Shown: in pieces, positions 56,101 to 63,210 of the stretch
How positions within the stretch are numbered: the first letter of the stretch is position 1
How the letters are laid out: each line of letters begins with the position of its first letter
Assembly (NCBI GenBank): GCA_001898965.1
Contig: MKVW01000009.1
Span: 1,840,818 to 1,904,817 of the forward strand
Reading direction: 5' to 3'
Length of the DNA: 64,000 nt
Source: Rhizobiales bacterium 62-17
GTDB taxonomy: Bacteria; Pseudomonadota; Alphaproteobacteria; Rhizobiales; Beijerinckiaceae
Program-made: the position numbers and the translations under genes
The notes under the pieces: generated by a model
Databases searched by the model: none
What the model was told of the DNA's origin: nothing
What the model saw: the letters and a program-made list of their open reading frames with translations, nothing else

Positions 56101-56632
56101 GATCCGCAAGCTGCGCACCGCCATCCAGAGCTTGAACAAGGAAGGCCGCGAGCGTCTGGTCGCCGCCTTCGATGTGGTCAACAACCACTTCAAGGAACTG
56201 TTCACCAGCCTGTTCGGCGGCGGTTCGGCCGAGTTGCAACTGATCGAATCCGACGACCCGCTGGAAGCCGGCCTTGAAATCATGGCCCGTCCGCCGGGCA
56301 AGAAGCCTTCGACCATGACCCTGCTGTCGGGTGGTGAGCAGGCGCTGACGGCGATGTCGCTGATCTTCGCGGTGTTCTTGACCAATCCGTCGCCGATCTG
56401 CGTGCTCGACGAAGTGGACGCGCCGCTCGACGATTCCAACGTCGAACGCTTCTGCAACCTGCTCGCCGAAATGCGCGGCAAGACCGATACGCGCTTCATC
56501 ACCATCACCCATAACCCGATCACCATGGCCCGCATGGATCGGCTGTTCGGTGTAACGATGGCCGAGCGTGGCGTGTCGCAGCTCGTCAGCGTCGACCTGG
56601 CGCAGGCCGAAGTGATGGTGGCGGCGGAATAA
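53174..56632 (+). CDS. smc: Chromosome segregation ATPase SMC
   Basis: 1152 residues. N-terminal ATPase half with Walker A [9 protein letters not shown] (31-39) and [27 protein letters not shown]; two long Ala/Glu/Arg-rich coiled-coils (about 165-500 and 640-980) flanking a hinge at about 505-635 ([28 protein letters not shown]); and a C-terminal half with signature [44 protein letters not shown]. It compacts and segregates the chromosome with ScpA/ScpB, encoded elsewhere. A 241-base gap follows the dsbA-like gene, and a terminator closes it. Confidence 0.98.
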   Translation: [1152 protein letters not shown]

Positions 56633-56660
56633 TCAACGCCGTCCAACACGGATAAAATTA

Positions 56661-56690
56661 AAGCCGTCGCTTTCGGGCGACGGCTTTTTT
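56661..56690 (+). terminator. Rho-independent terminator of smc
   Basis: AAGCCGTCGC, loop TTTCGG, GCGACGGCTT then further Ts: a 10-base-pair stem with a run of six T, starting 28 bases after the smc stop. Confidence 0.9.
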
Positions 56691-56709
56691 GTTGTCCGCG
56701 TTGTGGCGT

Positions 56710-57213
56710 CTACGGCGTGATCCGTCCGTCCGCATTGCTGACCAGGAATTTGTCGCGCCGGGCCAGAAAATCCCGCGCCACTTTCGCCAGCGCTTCGGGC
56801 CGCTCGATGTCCATGTCTTTGCTCGTATCGAAAACGTAGACGAGATGGCAGGAGGGTAGGGCCTGCTTGATCGCGGTGGCGGCGGCGCCGCTCTCCGCGT
56901 CGAGCGTACCCGCCAGCGCCAGAACCTGTGCCTGGCATTCGGCACCGATTTCGCCCGCGCGTTTCGCTGCCGCTTCATCGGGCGAGATCAAAATGATCGA
57001 TTCGACGATGCCGGCATATTGTGCGGCGAAGGACAGGGCTTCGCCGCAGGCCGCGCCCTTGGCGATGATCGCGGAGGTCGCGGCCTGATCGGCCCCCGAA
57101 ATGACGGCGCGTCCGGCAGCGATCTGTTTCAAGGCGGGGGAAGCGGCGGCATCGGCAAAGCCGAAGCAGAGCAGCGGCGCGGCGGATGAAGTCGCATTCA
57201 CGGTGGTGTTCAT
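56710..57213 (-). CDS. Miniature alpha/beta-hydrolase-like protein lacking catalytic residues
   Basis: 167 residues from the ATG at 57213 (AGGGA eight bases upstream). It aligns by eye with the second half of the alpha/beta protein at 4990-5778: VLALAGTLDAESGAAATAIKQALPSCHLVYVFDTSK matches its acid and His loops, and IIAKGAACGEALSFAAQYAGIVESIILISP matches its elbow. The elbow is G53-A54-A55-C56-G57, with Ala55 at the nucleophile position; Asp105 is kept, and the His position is Lys132. The cap domain (about 65 residues) is missing. It is too short for a normal hydrolase but not broken: the frame is intact and has a good start. It lies 11 bases after the LLM monooxygenase gene, so a partner or stabilising role for that enzyme is possible. 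Function unknown. Confidence 0.75.
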   Translation of the reverse strand: MNTTVNATSSAAPLLCFGFADAAASPALKQIAAGRAVISGADQAATSAIIAKGAACGEALSFAAQYAGIVESIILISPDEAAAKRAGEIGAECQAQVLALAGTLDAESGAAATAIKQALPSCHLVYVFDTSKDMDIERPEALAKVARDFLARRDKFLVSNADGRITP

Positions 57214-57224
57214 CGTCAAATCCC

Positions 57225-58322
57225 TTACCAATGCCGGATGCGCGGCAGCACTTTTTCGCCGAGCAGTTCGATGCTGCGCACGGTCTTGTCGCCCATCTGA
57301 TGCGCGACGGTGAAGTCGATGACGCCGGCGCCCAGCTCGCGCTTGATGTTCTCGATCTGCTTCAACACGGTGTCCGGCCCGCCGAGCAGGATCTGGCCCT
57401 GGTCGATACGCTCCTGCAGGCTGCGTGGCATGAGGCGTTGGCGCTGCATGTCGGCGTCGCGGCCATAGTAGCCGGTTTCGGCGATGGCGCTTTCGAGGCC
57501 CCGATTGGCCATGGTGAGGCCGGTGCGTGCGCCGGTCTTCGTCGCTTCGACGAAATCTTCCAGGGCCTGATCGTCGTTTTCGCCGACATGCACGGCGACG
57601 CGATAGATCACATCCTCCGGTTCCGGTTCCCAGCCGAAGCGGTCAGCCTGCGTGCGATAATGCGCGGCGGCCTTTGCAGCCAGCGGCACGGTGGTGACGG
57701 CGAAGCCGAGGCCGACTTTATTCTTGGCGGCGAATTCGCCGGCTTCGGGGCTCGATCCGGACATATAGATTTTCGGATGCGGCTCCTGCACGCAACGCGG
57801 CCAGATCGAAACGGTGCGGTATTCGTAATAGCGGCCTTGCCAGCCGAACGGTTCGGTCTGCGTCCAAGCCATCTTGATCAGATGCAGCGCTTCTTCGAAG
57901 CGCGCGCGCGATTCCGCCGGATTGATATTGTAGGTGACATATTCGTTCGGCGTGCCGCGCAGCATGCCGGCGACGACGCGCCCGCCCGTCATCGTATCGA
58001 GCATGGCGAATTCTTCCGCCACGCGCACCGGATTGAGGATCGGAATGTCGGCGCCGAGCAAAGCGATCTTGGCGCGCTTGATGACTTGCGTCAGCGCGCC
58101 GGCCATCACCATCGGATTGGGGGTGAGCGAGAAGGGCGCATAGTGATGTTCGGCCACCGTCACCCAGTCGAAGCCGAGTTCATCGGCCAACTGAAACTGT
58201 TCGAGGCTTTGCTGCATCGAATCTTGCGCGGCCTGGCGCGAATAGACCGCGCCCGATACCGGCCAGCCTTTGTCGAGCGATGGCCCGTTATATTTGCAGG
58301 TGGAGAAGAGAGCAGCTTTCAT
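57225..58322 (-). CDS. LLM class flavin-dependent monooxygenase (second copy)
   Basis: 365 residues of the luciferase-like family. Seen: MKAALFSTCKYNGPSLDKGWP, ADELGFDWVTVAEHHYAPFSLTPNP, ALLGADIPILNPVRVAEEFAMLDTMTGGRVVAGMLRGTPNEYVTYNI, TEPFGWQGRYYEYRTVSIWPRCVQEPHPKIYMSGSS and ILLGGPDTVLKQIENIKREL. The start ATG overlaps the stop of the MFS gene (ATGA), which decides it; a much longer open frame running into the MFS gene is rejected. It is paralogous to the LLM enzyme at 5871-6995. Order: MFS permease, LLM monooxygenase, miniature alpha/beta protein, so import and oxidation of an organic substrate is likely. Confidence 0.94.
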   Translation of the reverse strand: MKAALFSTCKYNGPSLDKGWPVSGAVYSRQAAQDSMQQSLEQFQLADELGFDWVTVAEHHYAPFSLTPNPMVMAGALTQVIKRAKIALLGADIPILNPVRVAEEFAMLDTMTGGRVVAGMLRGTPNEYVTYNINPAESRARFEEALHLIKMAWTQTEPFGWQGRYYEYRTVSIWPRCVQEPHPKIYMSGSSPEAGEFAAKNKVGLGFAVTTVPLAAKAAAHYRTQADRFGWEPEPEDVIYRVAVHVGENDDQALEDFVEATKTGARTGLTMANRGLESAIAETGYYGRDADMQRQRLMPRSLQERIDQGQILLGGPDTVLKQIENIKRELGAGVIDFTVAHQMGDKTVRSIELLGEKVLPRIRHW

Positions 58323-59656
58323 GGGCTTTTCGGGCTTTCCTTGCGGGTCATGAGCAGAAGGAGGGCGTAGACGATCACCGACAACACGGCGAGAATGGCA
58401 ACAACGCTTGAGAGCGAATAGGCGATGGCGAGCGGACCGGCATGGGCGTAGACGTTGTCCGCCACCACCGCATAAAGCGTCGTGCCGACAAGCGTGCCGA
58501 TCAGGCCGACCCAGAGGAAATGCAGCGAGGTGATCTTGCCCGCCATTTCCGGTGGCGCGAGCCGCGTGATGAAGGCCGTGCCGATCGTGAACAGCGAGGT
58601 GCAGATCAGCATGTAAAGCGCCTGGCACACCCACGCCATCGTCACAGTGGACGCGAGCGGCATATAGATGCCGGGCAGAAAGCCGAGCACGCAGACGATG
58701 ATGCCGAACAACGGCACCGGATTGGCGATGCCGGCACGCTCCAGCCGATCGAGCACCGTGCCGGCGATAAACTGGCTTGAGGCACCGAAGATCAAGGTCA
58801 TGATGCCAAGCGTGAAAGCGATCTCGGGCCGCGACAGTTTCCACACGCGCTCGAACATGGCAGGCGCCCAAATGCCATGCGGTACGACCATGATGATGGT
58901 CAGGCCGTTGACCAGGAAGACCAGCGCGAAGACTTTCCAATGCTGCGCCATGAAGGCGATGGCCTGTTTCATGGTGCTGCGTTCAGGCGTCATGGTTCCG
59001 GTGCGCGCGGGCTCACGGAACGTCAGCACCAGCAGCGCGACCGGCAAAGTGATCAATGCGCATCCAAACAGCACCACCTGCCAGGAGCGCACGGTGCCGA
59101 ACAGCGGCACGGTTACGGATGGTGCGTCACCGACGGCGCGCAGGATGAGGCCGCCGAGCAGGAGAGCGGCGGCGGCGCCGATGTTGGCGCCCATCGCCCA
59201 AATGGCGACGGCGCGGCCGCGTTGATCGGGCGCGAAGGCATCGCGAATGATCGAGGCGGCCCCGGGCCCGACCACGGATTCGCCCGCGCCAATGCCGAGA
59301 CGGCCGACGAACATCATCCAGTAGTTCGTGGCGAAGGCGCAAAACATCGTCGAGGCCGACCAGAAACCGATGCCGGCTGAAAGCACGGCGCGGCGGCTGA
59401 ACCGGTCGACCAGTATGCCGGCGGGAATCGACAGGCCCGCATAGGTGAGAATGAAGGCGAAGCCGACGAGCAGGCTCACCTGCGTGTCGTTGATCTGGAA
59501 GTCGCCTTTGATCTGGTTGATCAGCAGCGGCAGCGACTGGCGGTCGACGAAAGAGACCGCATTGGTCAGGCAGAGGATCGCCGCCATGTACCACAGACGA
59601 AACGATGAAGCGGGCGCAGTTGGGCGTGCGGTGATGCGCCCTGCTTCAAGGTCCAT
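58319..59656 (-). CDS. Major facilitator superfamily (MFS) transporter
   Basis: 445 residues with about twelve membrane segments. The first loop carries the MFS A-motif-like GILVDRFSRRAVLS, the start has LCLTNAVSFVDRQSLPLLINQIKGDFQINDTQVSLLVGFAFILTYAGLSIPAG as in the anion:cation/organic-acid symporter groups, and RLGIGAGESVVGPGAASIIRDAFAPDQRGRAVAIWAMGANIGAAAAL follows. It likely imports the substrate of the LLM enzyme encoded next. GGAGG is five bases before the ATG. The gene lies 74 bases after marR on the same strand, with a dyad in the gap. Confidence 0.93.
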   Translation of the reverse strand: MDLEAGRITARPTAPASSFRLWYMAAILCLTNAVSFVDRQSLPLLINQIKGDFQINDTQVSLLVGFAFILTYAGLSIPAGILVDRFSRRAVLSAGIGFWSASTMFCAFATNYWMMFVGRLGIGAGESVVGPGAASIIRDAFAPDQRGRAVAIWAMGANIGAAAALLLGGLILRAVGDAPSVTVPLFGTVRSWQVVLFGCALITLPVALLVLTFREPARTGTMTPERSTMKQAIAFMAQHWKVFALVFLVNGLTIIMVVPHGIWAPAMFERVWKLSRPEIAFTLGIMTLIFGASSQFIAGTVLDRLERAGIANPVPLFGIIVCVLGFLPGIYMPLASTVTMAWVCQALYMLICTSLFTIGTAFITRLAPPEMAGKITSLHFLWVGLIGTLVGTTLYAVVADNVYAHAGPLAIAYSLSSVVAILAVLSVIVYALLLLMTRKESPKSP

Positions 59657-59716
59657 CCTGTCCTCCCCGGACTTGGTCGTTATGGGCGGACTGTGCCGGC
59701 TTCGCGCCGGGCTGTC

Positions 59717-59735
59717 AATAATTAGTATGCTTATT
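59717..59735. promoter_or_regulatory. AT-rich dyad AATAA-N9-TTATT between marR and the MFS gene
   Basis: Five-base arms AATAA and TTATT around TTAGTATGC, overlapping the marR stop codon and lying 61 bases before the MFS start. MarR dimers commonly bind AT-rich dyads of this length, so it is a candidate operator for the MFS-LLM unit. Confidence 0.35.
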
Positions 59736-60213
59736 TTTGTGCGTCGGGATTGCGGTGGACGTTTTCGATCCCGGTTATTTCCGACAGAAGCTGCAAAAAC
59801 AGTTTGCGCTTCTCCGGCGGCAGACGTTCCACCAATCGCTCTTGCACGCGGGCGATGGCCGGTTCCATCTCTTTGAGCTTTTCGGCGCCGGCGGTCGTGA
59901 GATGCAGCGAATTCCCACGACGCGAACGGCTGCCCTTGTCGCGGCGCAGCAGGTTCATGGCTTCCAGCTTGCGGATCATGTGGCTGGCGGTCACCGAATC
60001 GTAGCCGGCGGCTTCAGCGATCTCGCGCTGTTCGAGCCCAGGTGCCAGATGCACGGTCTGCAAGATGGCGAATTGCGCATGGGTGACGCCGAAGGATTTG
60101 GCTTCGCTTTCGTAAATCCCTTGGGTGAGCTGCACCAGGCGTCGCACGAGATGGCCGGGCAGGTCGTAAAGCGGTCGCATCGTCTTCGAATCCAAAGCTA
60201 TTTCATCCCCCAT
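59731..60213 (-). CDS. MarR-family transcriptional regulator
   Basis: 160 residues with the MarR winged helix: FGVTHAQFAILQTVHLAPGLEQREIAEAAGYDSVTASHMIRKLEAMNLLRRDKGSRSRRGNSLHLTTAGAEKLKEMEPAI. The recognition helix is around YDSVTASHMIRKLEAM and the wing contains GSRSRRGNSLHLT. Such regulators usually respond to phenolic or other small acids and repress adjacent genes. The gene is just upstream of the MFS-LLM-miniature hydrolase unit and probably controls it and itself. Confidence 0.94.
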   Translation of the reverse strand: MGDEIALDSKTMRPLYDLPGHLVRRLVQLTQGIYESEAKSFGVTHAQFAILQTVHLAPGLEQREIAEAAGYDSVTASHMIRKLEAMNLLRRDKGSRSRRGNSLHLTTAGAEKLKEMEPAIARVQERLVERLPPEKRKLFLQLLSEITGIENVHRNPDAQK

Positions 60214-60315
60214 GCGCCCGGCTCAGGCAGCGCGTTCGTTTGGCTGCCTTAAGCCATCAGTCGCATCTTTTCATCCGAGCAGAAACGAGGGGCGGGGAAA
60301 AGCTCTTTTTATATG

Positions 60316-60331
60316 TTTCAAGTGCATGAAA
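60316..60331. promoter_or_regulatory. Dyad TTTCA-N6-TGAAA upstream of marR
   Basis: TTTCA and TGAAA flank AGTGCA in the AT-rich region between marR (minus) and the ATP synthase operon (plus), 103 bases before the marR start. A possible autoregulatory site; its flank AATTATT recurs in the dyad before the MFS gene. Confidence 0.3.
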
Positions 60332-60371
60332 TTATTTGGATTTTTTGTTTTCCGGCAGAGTCGTTGACGCA

Positions 60372-60400
60372 TTGACAGGCCATACCCGCGTCAATATGTT
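60372..60400 (+). promoter_or_regulatory. Candidate sigma-70 promoter of the F0 ATP synthase operon
   Basis: TTGACA (60372-60377), a 17-base spacer, then TATGTT (60395-60400). The -35 is a perfect consensus and the -10 matches at four of six positions. It lies 81 bases before the atpI ATG chosen here. Confidence 0.5.
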
Positions 60401-60481
60401 GCGCCCGGCTCGCAAGGGATTCCTTCATTTTTTCTGGCGTCGCACTTGCGCGAGCGCAGGCCGCGCCGCATGAGACCGCAG

Positions 60482-60853
60482 ATGTCCGGGCACGAAAGTG
60501 ACGAGGATCGTCGGAGCCGCGAGGATCTTGAACTTCGGGCGCGTCTCGACCGTTTGTCGGGCGCGTTGAAGGAACAGAATCTCGATGCGCGCGAGCGCAA
60601 GGCCGGGGCGAATACGGATATCCCGGGGGCTGAAACCGGGCGGGCGCTGAGTTTAGGCTTTCGCGTCCTGTCTGAGTTTGTGGCGGGGGTTGTGGTCGGT
60701 TTTCTGATCGGCTGGCAGCTCGATGAGTGGCTTTCTACGACGCCGTTGTTTCTCATCCTCTTTCTGGGGCTAGGGACAGCGGCGGGTTTCTATAACGTCT
60801 ATCGCATTGCCGCGCGTCCGACGGGACCGGCAAAACCGAAAGACAAGGCCTGA
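60482..60853 (+). CDS. atpI: F0F1 ATP synthase assembly subunit I (AtpI)
   Basis: 123 residues. A charged N-terminal part (SGHESDEDRRSREDLELRARLDRL) is followed by two membrane helices: LSEFVAGVVVGFLIGWQLDEWL and PLFLILFLGLGTAAGFYNVYRIA, with the Gly-rich helix typical of AtpI/AtpQ-like proteins. AtpI helps assemble or insert the c-ring. ATGs at 60470 and 60482 are possible; I chose the second because the first adds only basic residues. First gene of the F0 operon. Confidence 0.88.
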   Translation: MSGHESDEDRRSREDLELRARLDRLSGALKEQNLDARERKAGANTDIPGAETGRALSLGFRVLSEFVAGVVVGFLIGWQLDEWLSTTPLFLILFLGLGTAAGFYNVYRIAARPTGPAKPKDKA

Positions 60854-60886
60854 TGCGCGTCTTGCGCGGATGAGAAGGGTGACGAA

Positions 60887-61648
60887 GTGGCGGCTGAAGC
60901 AAACGCGATCGATCCGATCCATCAGTTCGAGATTCAGCCGATCGTGAAGATCGGCCTCGGCAATATCGATGCCTCCTTCACCAATTCCTCTTTGTTCATG
61001 GTCATCATCCTGGCCTGCATCTCGCTCCTGATGATCTGGGGCACGAGCGGCAAGGCCCTGGTGCCGGGCCGCCTGCAAGCCGCCGCCGAAATGGCCTATG
61101 AATTCGTCGCCTCGACGGTGCGCTCGACCACCGGCGATCACGGCATGAAGTTCTTTCCGCTGGTCTTCTCGCTGTTCATGTTCGTTGTCTTCTCGAACGT
61201 GCTCGGCCTCATCCCCTACACCTATACGGTGACCAGCCAGATCATCGTGACCTTCGCGCTCGCCGCGCTCGTCATCCTCACGGTCCTCATTTACGGCTTC
61301 TACAAGCACGGCCTGCACTTCTTGAAGCTGTTCGTGCCGTCGGGCGTCTCGCCGTTTCTGCTGCCGTTCCTGATGCTGATCGAAGTGATTTCCTTCGTTT
61401 CGCGGCCGATCTCGCTCTCGGTTCGTCTTTTCGCCAACATGCTCGCCGGTCACATCACCTTGAAGGTGTTCGCCGGCTTCGTGACCATGCTGCTGGGTGC
61501 AGGTGCCGCTTCCATTCTGGCGCCGCTGCCGCTTCTCGCCATCGTTGGCTTGACGGCGTTCGAGCTCTTGGTCGCCGTCCTTCAGGCGTATGTTTTCGCC
61601 ATCCTCACTTGCGTCTATCTGAACGACGCAATTCACCCGGGCCACTGA
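60887..61648 (+). CDS. atpB: F0F1 ATP synthase subunit a
   Basis: 253 residues, GTG start at 60887 with AAGGGTG upstream. Five to six membrane helices form the proton half-channels. The essential Arg lies in [24 protein letters not shown], and the C-terminal helix [32 protein letters not shown] is the other channel helix. It works in the inner membrane with the c-ring. Begins 33 bases after atpI. Confidence 0.98.
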   Translation: MAAEANAIDPIHQFEIQPIVKIGLGNIDASFTNSSLFMVIILACISLLMIWGTSGKALVPGRLQAAAEMAYEFVASTVRSTTGDHGMKFFPLVFSLFMFVVFSNVLGLIPYTYTVTSQIIVTFALAALVILTVLIYGFYKHGLHFLKLFVPSGVSPFLLPFLMLIEVISFVSRPISLSVRLFANMLAGHITLKVFAGFVTMLLGAGAASILAPLPLLAIVGLTAFELLVAVLQAYVFAILTCVYLNDAIHPGH

Positions 61649-61699
61649 TAAATATTTGAACAACAGATAGTCGCCCTTACACACGAACAGGAGTTCGAT

Positions 61700-61927
61700 A
61701 TGGATCCCGTAGCAGCAAAATGGATCGGCGCAGGTCTCGCGGCGATTGGCATGGGCGTCGCCGCCGTCGGCGTCGGCACCATTTTTGGTAACTTCCTCTC
61801 CGGCGCTCTGCGCAACCCGTCGGCTGCCGACGGTCAGTTCGGCCGCGCCTTCATCGGCGCCGCGCTCGCGGAAGGTCTCGGCATTTTCGCGTTCCTCGTC
61901 GCGATCATCCTGCTGTTCGTGAAGTAA
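61700..61927 (+). CDS. atpE: F0F1 ATP synthase subunit c
   Basis: 75 residues forming the hairpin of two helices. The proton-carrying residue is Glu58 in [23 protein letters not shown], and the polar loop is RNPSA. The Gly-repeat first helix ([21 protein letters not shown]) packs the ring. Glu at this place is normal for alphaproteobacteria. GAACAGGAG precedes the ATG. A hairpin follows it, see 61934-61963. Confidence 0.98.
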   Translation: MDPVAAKWIGAGLAAIGMGVAAVGVGTIFGNFLSGALRNPSAADGQFGRAFIGAALAEGLGIFAFLVAIILLFVK

Positions 61928-61933
61928 GAATTG

Positions 61934-61963
61934 AAGCCGCGCGTACGCGAGTGCGCGCGGCTT
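61934..61963 (+). terminator. Hairpin after atpE, probable partial terminator or stability element
   Basis: AAGCCGCGCG and CGCGCGGCTT form a perfect 10-base-pair stem around a 10-base loop, followed by TCTCGCTC. Such a structure could favour the high atpE output needed for the multi-copy c-ring over the downstream b subunits. Confidence 0.55.
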
Positions 61964-62003
61964 TCTCGCTCGTTTTGGTCCACAAAGTTTTCGGGATAGC
62001 AGC

Positions 62004-62546
62004 ATGCTCATCTCCAGCGCCTATGCAGCAACGCCGGCCGCCGGTGGCGGTGAAGCGGTATTTCCGCCGTTCGATCCGACATGGTTCGCCTCGCAGCTCA
62101 TCTGGCTCGCGATCACCTTCGGTCTGCTCTATTGGCTGATGTCGCGGGTGGCGCTGCCGCGCGTCGCGGAAATCCTCAAGACCCGCGAAGACCGTATCGC
62201 TGGCGATCTCAAGTCCGCTTCCGACATGCAGAAGCAGGCAGATGACGCCGCCGTCGCCTATGAAAAGGCGCTCTCCGATGCCAAGGCCAATGCGCAGACC
62301 ACCGTGCAGCAGATGCGCGAGAAGCTGAACGCCCAGATCGAAGGCGATCGCAAGACGCTCGAGGCTGGCCTCAACGACAAGCTCGCCGCTGCCGAAGCGC
62401 AGATCGCGTCCACCAAGGCCAAGGCCATGGGTTCGGTCGCCACCATCGCCACCGACACGGCGGGCGAGATCATCAAGCACATCACCGGCAAGAGCGCCGA
62501 CGCGGCGGCTATTGCCCGCGCGGTCGCCGCCGAGAAGATCGGCTAG
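62004..62546 (+). CDS. F0F1 ATP synthase subunit b'
   Basis: 180 residues. One N-terminal membrane helix (FASQLIWLAITFGLLYWLMSRVALP) followed by a long charged helix that forms the peripheral stalk. The extra N-terminal segment (AYAATPAAGGGEAVFPPFD) before the helix is the b' pattern of alphaproteobacteria and cyanobacteria, where b and b' form a heterodimer. It is 10 bases ahead of the second b gene. Confidence 0.95.
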   Translation: MLISSAYAATPAAGGGEAVFPPFDPTWFASQLIWLAITFGLLYWLMSRVALPRVAEILKTREDRIAGDLKSASDMQKQADDAAVAYEKALSDAKANAQTTVQQMREKLNAQIEGDRKTLEAGLNDKLAAAEAQIASTKAKAMGSVATIATDTAGEIIKHITGKSADAAAIARAVAAEKIG

Positions 62547-62556
62547 GAGTTCGTCC

Positions 62557-63045
62557 ATGCATTTCGATGCCGAATTTTTCGTCGCCGTTGGTTTCGTTCT
62601 CTTCGTGCTGCTGCTCGGCTATCTCGGCGTGCATCGCACGATCCTGAGCGCGCTCGACGGCCGCAGCAAAATGATCGCCGACGAACTCGACCAGGCCCGC
62701 CGCCTGCGCGAGGAGGCGGAAGCCGTGCTCGCCTCCTTCAAGAAGAAGGCGATCGAAGCCGAGGCTGAGGCGCAAGCGATCGTGGCGCAGGCCAAGACCG
62801 AGGCCGAGGCCATGGCCAAGGAAACCGCCGAGCGGATGCAGGATTTCGTCGCCCGCCGCACCAAGCAGGCCGAAGCGAAGATCGCCATGGCCGAGGCTCA
62901 GGCTGCCAACGACGTGCGCGCCATCGTCGCCGACGTCGCAGCCAAGGCCGCCGAGACGGTTTTGAAGGCCGAAACCAAGGGCCAGGCCGCTGCCGATCTC
63001 ATCGCCAAGGGCATCGGCGAGCTGAAGAGCCGTTTGGTTCACTGA
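62557..63045 (+). CDS. atpF: F0F1 ATP synthase subunit b
   Basis: 162 residues. N-terminal membrane helix (FFVAVGFVLFVLLLGYLGV) and a long Ala/Glu/Lys helix for the stalk, ending KGIGELKSRLVH. It pairs with b' from the preceding gene. TAGGAG lies just upstream of the ATG at 62557; the longer frame into the b' gene is rejected. Last gene of the F0 operon, closed by a strong terminator. The F1 genes are not in the window, as usual for this class. Confidence 0.96.
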   Translation: MHFDAEFFVAVGFVLFVLLLGYLGVHRTILSALDGRSKMIADELDQARRLREEAEAVLASFKKKAIEAEAEAQAIVAQAKTEAEAMAKETAERMQDFVARRTKQAEAKIAMAEAQAANDVRAIVADVAAKAAETVLKAETKGQAAADLIAKGIGELKSRLVH

Positions 63046-63080
63046 GGCTGGTCGCTTCAGGACCGCACGCAATTCTGATG

Positions 63081-63108
63081 AAACCCCGGGTCGGTCCCGG
63101 GGTTTTTT
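63081..63108 (+). terminator. Rho-independent terminator of the F0 operon
   Basis: AAACCCCGGG, loop TCGGT, CCCGGGGTTT then more Ts (TTTTTTC). A perfect 10-base-pair stem with a T-run 36 bases after the atpF stop. Confidence 0.92.
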
Positions 63109-63210
63109 CTTTGCAATTGGCTGCGGTCAAGTTAGGCGTTAATCAAACAGGTCGGCGCTTGATCAAGACCGCCGCCGGCGGGAGAGAAGGTGTCGAGGGC
63201 AAACCTGCAT

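Noticed and set aside
54815..56512. Long antisense open frame in smc
   Set aside because: Phe/Gly/Arg-biased shadow of the smc coiled-coil with no recognisable domain.
58323..58940. N-terminal extension of the LLM monooxygenase into the MFS gene
   Set aside because: The extra sequence is His/Arg-rich shadow of the MFS gene; the family start and an ATGA overlap place the start at 58322.
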